From: Panaeolus papilionaceus
Lineage: Eukaryota; Basidiomycota; Agaricomycetes; Agaricales
DNA length: 64,000 nt
Reading direction: 5' to 3'
Assembly (NCBI GenBank): GCA_015501605.1
Contig: JADNRZ010000006.1
Span: forward strand, 2,108,001-2,172,000
Position numbers and translations under genes: made by a program. The stretch's first letter is position 1; each line of letters opens with the position of its first letter. Below are positions 22,040 to 31,051 of this stretch, piece by piece. The notes under the pieces are model-generated. The model saw only the letters and a program-made list of their open reading frames with translations, had not been told where the DNA came from and did no database searches.

Positions 22040-24451
22040 TTAAGGAATAATAAAAAATGGAGACATTTCTTTTGGGATTGCGAAAGGCAGGTCCATCATG
22101 TCATGCGGGCGACCGAGAATGCCCCTTGAGATAGGGTCAGCTGGATTCTCGGCAGACGCGACATAGACAAGAGTGGGTATAATAAAGCGAGAGAGCAGGA
22201 TTGCATATGCTCGACGGACAGATAGATTGATATGCATGTTGGAGCTGCGACCCTTCAACATCGAGCCGATAGTACCCTGGTTGTCGGAGTGGAGGATGAC
22301 CTCGCAGTTGCGAATATCCCTGGCCTCCAGGTAATATATGGCCAGCTCGATAGCGATGGTTTCGAGCCAGCAGATACCCCGACCAGAGGCGTCATCATGC
22401 CAGTTATCAACGAGCTTGAAGGCCCGCCAACCATGATCAATGCAGATACCAATACCCCAGGAGGTACTAGCATCTACAAAGATCCTGAGCAACGATGGAG
22501 GTCCCCGAGGCACGAGTTGACGAAAGAAGTCCGTCTTTTCTAGCTCATTCAGCCACCAGCGTAGGTCTGAGAAGAGACGGGGAGGGGCACGACGCCTTTT
22601 AACCTCGTTTCCCTTGAAAGAGGCGGCGAAATTAGATAGCGAGGGAAGGCGAGATCGTCCTTCCAGGTAGACGACGGTCAAATAACAGAGTGAACCGTGG
22701 ATTTTGTTGATGTCAGGAAGCTGACATCCCACCTTCTCGAAGTTGCGGATGAAGGTAGTAACGCGATGAAGGAATTTTTCCCGTTTTTTGTCGGGAAGAG
22801 AGACACGATGCAGATTGAGGTCCCAGAGGAGACCGATGAATGTAGTAGTGCTGGAGAAGAAAGCATCACCCTTTTCAGGGTGCCACGGAATAGAGAGAGG
22901 AGCGATGCGAGCGAGCATGTCGGCGCGATCGTAGTGATAACGGAAAGGGCCGTCTGAAAATGCCCCATCTTCGACCGGATACCGGAAGATTTTGAGGTCA
23001 TCTTCATATTTCAGCACTGGCTGGACACCTTCGGATATCCAAATGTCCACAGCTGCGTTGGCAATCATGCCGGCATTGCTGCTGGCACTGGAAAGGCCGA
23101 AAGGGATGGCGTGGTCAATATAGAATTGGCCAGCGACATTCCCTTGAAGAACCACCCAGCCCTTGTGATCCGGAACGACCGGGCAAGTGCGGTGGAACTT
23201 CTCGATGTCGAGAGTGCAGGCCTGAGTGCCAGGTGGCGCAACGGCGACCTAAGATGATAGTAGAGTCAGCAAGAGTGCCAACGGTATGATATGGAGAGCG
23301 ACATAGATGTCGTGAGGATGAAAGCCAGATGGCTCGGAGCGCAGAGCATAGAGGCTCATTTGGACGCTCAATATAAAGTGTGCGCAGAGCTTAGAGGCTC
23401 ATTTGGACGCTAGGACGCAGAATACGACCAGAGGAGGTATTCATTTTGACGTCCAGATAATATAATATGGAGCCATGAAAATTTGAATACTCACTAGTTC
23501 GGCGACATGACATGCTGTGTCAAATCTAGTTGGGAAGGCCTCCTTTTCAATAAATGAATTTACGGACGCTGTGGTCCTGGTGTCTTTAGAGAGATGTCGG
23601 CAGATGCGGTGTTTGTCGGGTTCTCCAGGACCCTGAGGTTGAATAGCGACGATGAGGGGGGACGATATGAAAGAGCCACGAAGAATCGCCTCCACCTCAG
23701 AACGGGTGAAGGGGCCTGACATGCGTCCCGATTCAATTTCTCCTGCGATATACTTCACTACGTCTTCTGGGAATTGTGAAACTGATTTGTGGTTGCTGAT
23801 GATAGTTGTTGCTGTGATATCTGGCATTCGGCCGAGAGGGAAGCCTGTACGAAGGTTGCTGACGAGGTTGGGATAAAATGCTGTGAGGTTGTGCTTTTCT
23901 AGATAGAATTGGAAGGCTTCAGGATTGTAAGGCGTGACGATTCTGGAAAATAGGTCAGGGTGAATGTGTTGGAGGGGATCAAAAGGAGGGCGATGTATGA
24001 CAGAGTCGGACAGGGAGGGGTAGGTGAGTTTGCACGGCGTAGCCAGTTTGATGAAGTTCTCGAAAAGCTCAGATGCTCTTGCATCTGCCCGAGTGAGCGT
24101 GGTGGTTGGAATCTCCACAGAAGGAGCATATGTGCAGTCTGGCGTCGCCGTGAGTGCAGGGTCCACGTGGCATACTCTCTCCGTGGACGTTCCAGATGAT
24201 GCATATCTCCTTGTTGCCGGGGGTGAGGAGCTTGGAGTTCTCGTATTTGGCGTAGAGGTCCTTGCCAGTGGCCGCGAACTTCGTGACGTTGGCTGGATGA
24301 GCGTGGAGGGTGTGGTTTGAGTCGTGACAGAGAATACACGACGCGCCTGTCTTCCGAAAAGGCTGTGCGTTACCGTTCGGAGATTTCCCCTTGCCTTTCG
24401 CACCAGCGTTACGACCCTGAGACTGAACCGATGAGCCACCGTTGGCCGCAT
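22040..24451 (-). CDS. Reverse transcriptase-RNase H of the DIRS-like element (one intron)
   Basis: Two exons join across a 246 bp GT-AG intron (23494-23249). Exon 1 ends CHVAEL and exon 2 starts VAVAPPGTQACTLDIEKFHR, restoring a run I know from fungal RT-RNase H proteins. The palm motifs are ACTLDIEKFHR, PFGLSSASSNAGM and YEDD (about 23000). RNase H follows, with FVDAS, WLETIAIE, HSDNQGT and ENPADPISRG carrying the acidic residues. Upstream, the RT frame is open to 24451 and overlaps the end of gag in another frame. True RT sequence probably begins near SELFENFIKLATP (about 24060), so translation may depend on frameshifting, re-initiation or splicing. The stop at 22040 follows the RNase H end closely. 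Confidence 0.88.
23249..23494 (-). other. Spliceosomal-type intron inside the RT gene, with an internal direct repeat
   Basis: The donor is gtgagt directly after GAACTA and the acceptor is cttag before GTCGCC. Removal restores a continuous RT frame. At 246 bp it is about four times longer than other introns in the window. It contains two copies of a 30 bp repeat (23339-23368 and 23382-23411, one mismatch). Confidence 0.8.
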
Positions 24452-25694
24452 TCAAGGCAGCACGCAGCTCCTCCTGAGCTATCTTCAGCTCGTGAGTCGC
24501 GGTCATGGAGATCCACTTTGTCACGTAGACCGCGGTCGAGTCTCGAGATTGCGTTGCGTACCAGTGGAAACGCATCTCGGCCTCCATCTTCTTCCAAGAT
24601 GGGTAGTACTTCTCGGCGTCGTCCTGAGAAGTGAAGAAACCAAAATGTTCCTTCCAGAGCGCGGTCCAGGCTCCGCCGTTAGGATCCTTGTCACGGAGGC
24701 GTTGGAATTCGATCATGTTGTCCTTTGCCTCGAGGAACTGGGCATAGGTTAGACATCCCTTCGAAGTGTCGAGGTCTTTGTGGAGAGCGTCGATGTCGAT
24801 GATGCTGGGATGCTTCCCAGTTTCACCTTGAAGGAGAATCCCTTTGGTGGTGGGGATACCGCCTGCCTGGTTGGCTGAGATGTATAGAAGGCAGCGACGT
24901 TGGAAGAATTCAATAGGAAGGGTGGACCTATCCTCGGTGGTGAACATGATGTCGGCGAATTTGATAGCCGTTGCGTCTCCGGGGTTCCTGACTTTGATCT
25001 GATCGCCGTCCATACACTGTCGCTTGTTGAGTTTGTCGGGACCGTCGTTGTCGGATTTTCTCTTGTTGGCAGAAACTGCTTCCCTTGCCATAATGAAGTT
25101 TGAGATCCTAGCGACAATCGAGAACGGAATGATGTTCCTCAGGTGATCGAGCATTCCGGGTTTGGCAAGTTCCTCGATCTCTTTTTCTTCGATAGTGATA
25201 AGGGAGGCGGGACGCGAGGGTGGATTTTGGAAGTTGGGATCTTGAGGATTTGCGGCGAGAGCGACTTGGCGGTTTACCGCGTACTCGAGACGAATTTCGT
25301 TTTGATCCTCAATATTCTTGTTCTTCTGAAGACGGGCTCTGAGACTGAGATCCTTGAGAGCCTCGATCACTTCATCGCTTGTGTGCGTCTTCCGTGTTGG
25401 GGGCGTTGGCGGATTAGGTGGTGGATTAATAGTAGATGGTGGAGTAGGTGGTGCCCCTGGATTCTGTGGACCCTGTGGGTTTTGCGAGCCGCCTGGACCG
25501 CCTTGCATTGATGCTTGGTGTTTTGCTTGTCTGAGAAAAAAGAAAATGGAGCCCTGGACTGGCTCTTGAGGGTGCGCGATATTTTTTGCGCAGGGAGAAA
25601 AGGTCTGATAAGGAATCTTGGGGAGGAGTGGCGCGAGACGGCGTATCACCGCTCTGCGCGCACATTGTTTGGTGCTATCGCTACCAATAAACAT
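24069..25694 (-). CDS. Gag-like protein of the DIRS-like element
   Basis: The open frame is 541 residues. A likely start is the internal ATG at 25508, which begins MQGGPGGSQNPQG and a P/N/T-rich segment. The ATG at 25694 is the outer possibility. The middle holds a charged helical region and YPSWKKMEAEMRFHWYA. The C-terminal part has two zinc-binding motifs of the form C-x2-C-x4-H (CILCHDSNH and CSFCGDSNHHAHSGRC) after a basic GRNAGAKGKGK linker. This fits a nucleic-acid-binding Gag protein. The last 380 bp overlap the open RT frame. Confidence 0.8.
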   Translation of the reverse strand: MFIGSDSTKQCARRAVIRRLAPLLPKIPYQTFSPCAKNIAHPQEPVQGSIFFFLRQAKHQASMQGGPGGSQNPQGPQNPGAPPTPPSTINPPPNPPTPPTRKTHTSDEVIEALKDLSLRARLQKNKNIEDQNEIRLEYAVNRQVALAANPQDPNFQNPPSRPASLITIEEKEIEELAKPGMLDHLRNIIPFSIVARISNFIMAREAVSANKRKSDNDGPDKLNKRQCMDGDQIKVRNPGDATAIKFADIMFTTEDRSTLPIEFFQRRCLLYISANQAGGIPTTKGILLQGETGKHPSIIDIDALHKDLDTSKGCLTYAQFLEAKDNMIEFQRLRDKDPNGGAWTALWKEHFGFFTSQDDAEKYYPSWKKMEAEMRFHWYATQSRDSTAVYVTKWISMTATHELKIAQEELRAALNAANGGSSVQSQGRNAGAKGKGKSPNGNAQPFRKTGASCILCHDSNHTLHAHPANVTKFAATGKDLYAKYENSKLLTPGNKEICIIWNVHGESMPRGPCTHGDARLHICSFCGDSNHHAHSGRCKSI

Positions 25695-25876
25695 GGCACG
25701 CTTTGCTCATCACTACATCTTATCCTTTGATGAGGCTGCGCCTCATCCCGGATGATGGCTCATTTCGCTCACACCCGAGTCGGAGTCGGGCGCTGCGGTC
25801 AAGATTCAGGGGAAAGAGGCTACTCATTACTTCTCCATCACCACCAACCACCACAGTCCACTTGAGACCAAGGTCC

Positions 25877-27332
25877 ATGTCGAATGAGTTGATAATCGAC
25901 GATAACGACCGTCAATTTTCTTATAAGGGCGAATGGGAGATATACCGATCGACGACGGACCAGCAATGGATGAGAACAGCGCATTCAACTTGGGAGTTCG
26001 ACGCGACTGCAACTCTGACATTCACAGGTGTGTAGTTTCTCCATAGTATTCGACCTGGAGGTCAATGACAACGTACATACCTATTTTTAGGCACTCAGAT
26101 CAAGGTCTATGGAACTGTACCAGCAGGGCGGGGCACAAGCGCGGTTGATTTCTCTATCGACGGGCACAATGGGGAAAGAGTCTGGCATACCTCTGGTTCA
26201 ACTACACTATATGGCGTTTTATTCTACGATTCAGGCCCCTTGAACAGTGGCCCTCATACTATCGTTATGTCGAATAAAGGCGAAGACAACGATATGGATT
26301 TCCGACTCGACAGAGTAGTTATTTCAGAAGGTGACATTGCAGTAACCCCACCCCAACAAACAACTAACGGAAACCTGCCACCTTCTGTCTCGACCACTTT
26401 TCCTTCCTCGACATCAACCCCTTCTGCTCCAACTGCTCGTTCGTCTTCTACTTCTCTTTCTTCGTCAATTGGTTCTTCGACAGATCTTTCTTCAAGTCTG
26501 TCGCCTTCATCAACTGCTAGCCGCTCCTTTAGTTCTGGAACCTCTCTCTCTATATCTTCGACTACTCAAACATTAACCCCGGGAGCCAGTCCCGCTCAGG
26601 CAACGGAAACTATCATAGTTGCCAAGGAAAAATCAGGTAGATATTGGTGCTCTGCCGCCTTTATTTTAGCGCTGAATATATCTTTCTTGGCAGACGCACC
26701 AATCATCGCTGGTGCAGTCATTGGAACAGTGGTATTTTTAGCAGTTCTTGGGGCTCTTCTATTTATTTTTGTTCGAAAAAATCGATATGCAAATCGCATT
26801 CCAGGTACTCCTTCATTTAGACTTCGCAACAAACAGCGTGTTAACACTTTCCCTTCCTCTCTCACAGAGTCGCCTGAGCAATCGCCTCCACCCATGCTCT
26901 CGACATCATCACTCGTTTCACCATTTACCGACCCCCAGTCGAGTAACAATAGCGCGAACGCACCTGTGGGGGATAACTTTACCACTAAACCCATATCCTG
27001 TGTGTATATGAATGTTGCGTCAAATTCACTTCATTAATTTCTGACTTATATTAATTACTATAGCATCACGCCTGGGGAGGCAAACAGCGGCGACGCTCAG
27101 CTATATTGGATCCCCAGCATCACGGGGAAACCCAAGTGAATCCGAATCTCCGAGCAGCATCAGCCCAATACAGTCAGAGAAGCATAGTCCGCTATTCAAC
27201 ACCTCAGTCACAACGACAGATCTCAACAGCGCCAACAATTCAAGAGATGATTACCCGTACCGTGACCTCGAGCGTCCACCGTCATATGCCCCCACTCCAT
27301 TATTAAGTCGTGATCCGCCTTCCGCGCCATGA
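25877..27332 (+). CDS. Single-pass surface protein, family member D
   Basis: Five exons (25877-26027, 26091-26636, 26694-26804, 26868-26999, 27064-27332) give 402 residues in frame. The ectodomain starts MSNELIIDDNDRQFSYKGEW and includes HSTWEFDATATLTFTG at the first intron, AVDFSIDGH, then HTIVMSNKGEDNDMDFRLDRVVI. A long S/T stalk, probably O-glycosylated, follows. The TM helix (IIAGAVIGTVVFLAVLGALLF) lies alone in the 111 bp exon 3 and is followed by VRKNR. The tail is S/P-rich and ends ERPPSYAPTPLL. Exon 1 (151 bp) and exon 3 (111 bp) have the same lengths and phases as in member E, and ectodomain blocks are nearly identical, so D and E are a recent tandem duplicate. The DIRS-like element ends within a few hundred bases upstream. 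Confidence 0.88.
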
Positions 27333-27750
27333 TTTTGGGATCTTCTTGTCCAATATATACATCTTCTGTATGATCTTTATTTATATTTATACCCTCGAGG
27401 TGCTGTTGTACGTCCATGCTTCCCAACATTGCTCGATGCGAGGAATCATTGCCATCAGTTAGCACATACATAGTTCGAGTTGAGTTGTCGGTGACGAAAA
27501 TGGGACCCTCCCGAGTTGACCACGGCGGGCTTTCGGCGCTGATACTACTGCGCACGAAAGATTAAAATCCGATCTCAAGCCGGTGTCTTGGCCCTTAGTG
27601 CTTATGACACTGAATCAGATTAGCTGAGGGTATGTAACCGAGCAACGCGAGGAACCATGCCCTCTTCTCCCTCTCCCCGCGTTGGTCACCACCCTCTACT
27701 ATTTCCTGCCATCTCCCGGTCTGTTAGACACACTAAACAAATAGGTATAC

Positions 27751-28946
27751 ATGTCTAACGAGGAAATTATAGACGACAACCACCGTCGTTTTGCATACCA
27801 GCCCAATAAGGAATGGGAGATTATAACAGACGTGAAGCAGTGGGAAGGAACCATACATTCGACATGGACATTTGACGCGACGGCCTCCCTTAACTTCACC
27901 GGTACGCAAATCCAGTCCCAGAAAATATATACCGGTGCTAAATTGGCTACTTTTAGGTGTACAAATAAAGGTCTATATTACCGTCCCCGCAGGAGTTGGA
28001 ACGAGCGCTGTTGACTTCAGCATAGACGGTCATACCAGCGAAAGGAGGTCACGAACATCGAATTCAACAACACTATACAACTTTGAATTTTATGATTCTG
28101 GGCCTTTGGATGATGGAGACCATACAATTGTCATGACCAATAAAGGAGAAGACAACGATATGGACTTCCAACTTGACAGAGTGGTTATCACGCCAGGGTC
28201 ATCTACTCCATCCTCATCCTCTGGCACGCTGCCAACGCCTACTCCCCCTTCGACCTTGTCTCCTAGTACTCAAGTACCCACGGAAACTGTCATTACTGCG
28301 AAGAAAACATCAGGTATATTTTACTATTTATCATCGGTTTCAGCGCGTTTCTTACATGTGGGTTAGACACCCCTGCCATTGTCGGCTCCGTCGTAGCAGG
28401 GATTGTGGTACTGGCCATAATCGGCGCTCTGCTCTTCCTATACACCCGAAGACAGAGACGTGCTAAAAGGTTACCAGGTATGTAGAGGGATTTTTTGTGC
28501 TACATAAAAGGGCGCCTTTGAATGAAGCATTTACCTACTTGAATACACAGGATTGGAAGAGAAGCCACCATTTCATCCCCCTGGCTCTCCTGCGGTGTCG
28601 CCATTTACCACACCACCCACAGCTGCCAGCTTTATTTCACCGTCCTCAACTACTTTTGCAGCAAAAGGTCTTCTATGTGAGCTCCCATATCTGTTGTCCT
28701 CGGTGCACGTATTCCCTGATTACTAACATCGCGATAGCACCAACAACCCCTGGCATAGCAGAACTGAGCCTTCCTAGCCCAGCTTCCAGTGGCGTCACTA
28801 GAAGCACGCAGACGAATGGGGGTACTGCTTTATTGCTCAAAGACCCAAGCGCATTGCGGCTAATAAGCGTCACAGATGCCGAAGATAATCACGAACGTCC
28901 ACCCTCATACGTTCCCAGTCCAGGTCTGGTTGTCAGCGCTCAATAG
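27751..28946 (+). CDS. Single-pass surface protein, family member E
   Basis: Five exons (27751-27901, 27957-28313, 28367-28477, 28551-28667, 28738-28946) give 314 residues in frame. The start MSNEEIIDDNHRRFAYQPN parallels member D. GVQIKVYITVPAG, AVDFSIDGH and HTIVMTNKGEDNDMDFQLDRVVI match D almost residue for residue. The stalk is shorter than in D (about 40 residues against about 100), so the stalk is the fastest-changing part. The TM helix is IVGSVVAGIVVLAIIGALLFLY, followed by TRRQRRAKR. The cytoplasmic end HERPPSYVPSP matches ERPPSYAPTP in D; this proline-tyrosine motif could bind WW- or SH3-type partners, which is inference. Function unknown. Confidence 0.88.
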
Positions 28947-31051
28947 TACAGAGAATGTGCGCCAAGCGCATTTTTGAGAGGGGTTTATGGGTAGATACGA
29001 TGACTGTGATTTTAGGGCATTTGACTGTGGTTTTACAGCACAGAAGAGCTCTCGACTACACCACATAAGGATGCGGACTGTAGAATTAGTCAATATGACT
29101 GTGAAAGTTCCAGCGCTTGGGGCCTTCGCCCAAAGCATGACTTGAACTTTGAACTTCGCACCCGAGTCATTATATACAAACCGCGCCGTCTGATAAGTTG
29201 TGCTACGCACTGGCAGCCCGAGCCTCGGGTAACTTGACTTGTCTGCCAGTTATCAGCGCGATTATAGATTAGCATTCAGTTTGAATGATTACATATGAGC
29301 CACCATACTCATTATCAATTGAACCAGGACGTCCTTCATAGAAACCCCTGACTACTTACGACAGATGGCTCTCTCATGTTCTGCATTCAGGCATCCTCGT
29401 GTCGCTGGCCGGTTGTTATCAGGATCTGGACAGGTCTATCTGGTTAAATCAGAAATACCTGCCAGGGGTCGTGGTCGAGTGTCTTGTATTTATTATAAAC
29501 TAGCGCTTGACCGGTGCTTCGCACGGAATTAGCCAGGGAGTGAGCATACAGTGCTCCCCTTCAGGGGGCACCCAGGGCTCGGGGGAGGACCGTTCATGCA
29601 TGGAGAACGGGTCAATCATCGTCGCGCTTTGTCTCTTGACGTTTATCCCTGGTGGGAAAAAAAAGATATTTTGTATAATTAATTTGTATAATTAATTAAT
29701 ATCAGAATGCCTTTGACGCTCGGCCTCACGCTCTCCCTGGACCTGTGTGTTTCCTTAACCTTTTGTTCATTCACTGAGCACTTGCCGCCGCACTTGCATA
29801 TCCCACACTCAACATCCTGCCAGATACTATCATACTTGTTGTACTACTTGTACTCACCTACCTCCCGAGTCAATTGTTCTCATAATCATTCTCATAATCA
29901 TTCTCAAAACTTATTGAAAATCCAACAAATATGTTTGTCAACCAGTGCGTGAATAGTTCAATGACCTTGTCCATCTTGCCCCTTGCAAGCCCACAGCGGC
30001 GGCCCAGCCATTCATCACGGAGGAGGGTGATGAACGCTGAGTCTTTTTCGGATCACCTGTTCAGCTCGCGTTCGCGACGTTCGCTAGCTTCGCTCTTCTT
30101 GATCGTGTTTACACGCCCTCTTCGCTTCGGCCGCTGAGCCAAGCTCGTCACATAGTGACTCCACGGTCTGAACTGTGAAATCTGACGTCCGAAACCTGCT
30201 TCGAAATGGATTTGATCGCGCCGAACCTTGATTTCATCAAGATCATGAGCTACGATTATCGTACGTCTATTCGTTCTATCTTATTTTTGTGGGAGCTGGC
30301 GTCGCTGGTTTACCTTGTGCTTTCGATTTGTCGCCAGTAATCATGCTCATTCTCCGCTCATGATGTATTATAGCGTCAAGTCATTTATGCCCTTATATCG
30401 ACCCACTCCCACCCGGAATATGGAGACTTGCATTTTGTCGCTGACAGCAGAGGATGTACGCCTTTTGACAAGGTGAGGGTTTACCTATCTCATTTACGCG
30501 GTATTGATTTGCAGCCTTCAGCTTATCGTGCATCTGCTCCCCTTATGGCGCCTGGCTCTATGGACGGTTTAAGATTCCCCTTGCCTCTATTCCAGTAGGT
30601 GGCTCCAAAGCCCATGTGAACGACCTTATACTAACGCCGCAATTTGTTCTAGAGCACAATCAACGGATAGCTGTTAATTATTCCTTGCCTGAGTTAAATG
30701 ATACTTATACGTCAGAATGTCAATATTTTAATTTGAATAGTACACGTGCCTATTTATAGAGTGAACACTGAACACTGCGATGGGGCGCAGCCATATTCTT
30801 AGGGGGTTATCACCCGCGGAATAAATGTACCTAAGAGAAGCGGTGCCAAAGATAATTACTGATGAAAAAGTGATGCCTTAGGTGTTATTTGTTTCGCTTC
30901 AAAATTAAATTAACATCAACAAAAAGTGGCACATTTCAGTGGTCGAAGTAGGTCTATCGTTTCGAAAGTAGCTGTTACAACATCAAGCCTGCTTGTTAAT
31001 AATACTATATTCTCTAGCAATACAGGGAGACAAGTAGGCCTAACGTCCACT
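28947..31051. other. Gene-poor interval with repeat debris
   Basis: About 2.1 kb without a supportable gene. A tRNA-like stretch lies at about 29135-29225. Short duplications include gtataattaattt at about 29675 and attctcataatc at about 29880. Near 30208-30255 a short open stretch reads NLDFIKIMSYDY, resembling a GH18 chitinase strand, but no further GH18 motif is present. An open frame at 30916-31128 (-) could be an alternative 3' exon of the kinase-like gene. Confidence 0.4.
29135..29225 (-). repeat. Possible tRNA-derived SINE fragment
   Basis: On the minus strand a pol III A-box-like stretch (tagcacaactt) is followed about 45 bp later by a B-box-like agttcaaagttcaagtc, with a stem-rich centre between. 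It cannot be folded into a complete functional tRNA, so it looks like a diverged tRNA relic or SINE head. No tail or second copy was found in the window. Confidence 0.25.

Larger units (their letters stand above)
20189..25694 (-). mobile_element. DIRS-like tyrosine-recombinase retrotransposon (coding core)
   Basis: Three minus-strand reading frames follow one another: gag-like (25694-24069), reverse transcriptase/RNase H (about 24451-22040, with an intron) and tyrosine recombinase (21670-20189). RT plus RNase H plus a tyrosine recombinase, with no integrase and no long terminal repeats seen, defines the DIRS order. It integrates through a circular intermediate and recombinase, so target-site duplications are not expected. 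All three frames are open apart from the intron, so the copy may be recent or active. Outer limits are not resolved; the element must end before surface gene D at 25877 and somewhere after about 19.7 kb. It has split the surface-protein array between remnant C and member D. Confidence 0.88.

Noticed and set aside
20000..25870. Long terminal repeats around the retroelement
   Set aside because: No long direct repeat could be matched between the two flanks, and the recombinase gene argues for a DIRS rather than an LTR element.
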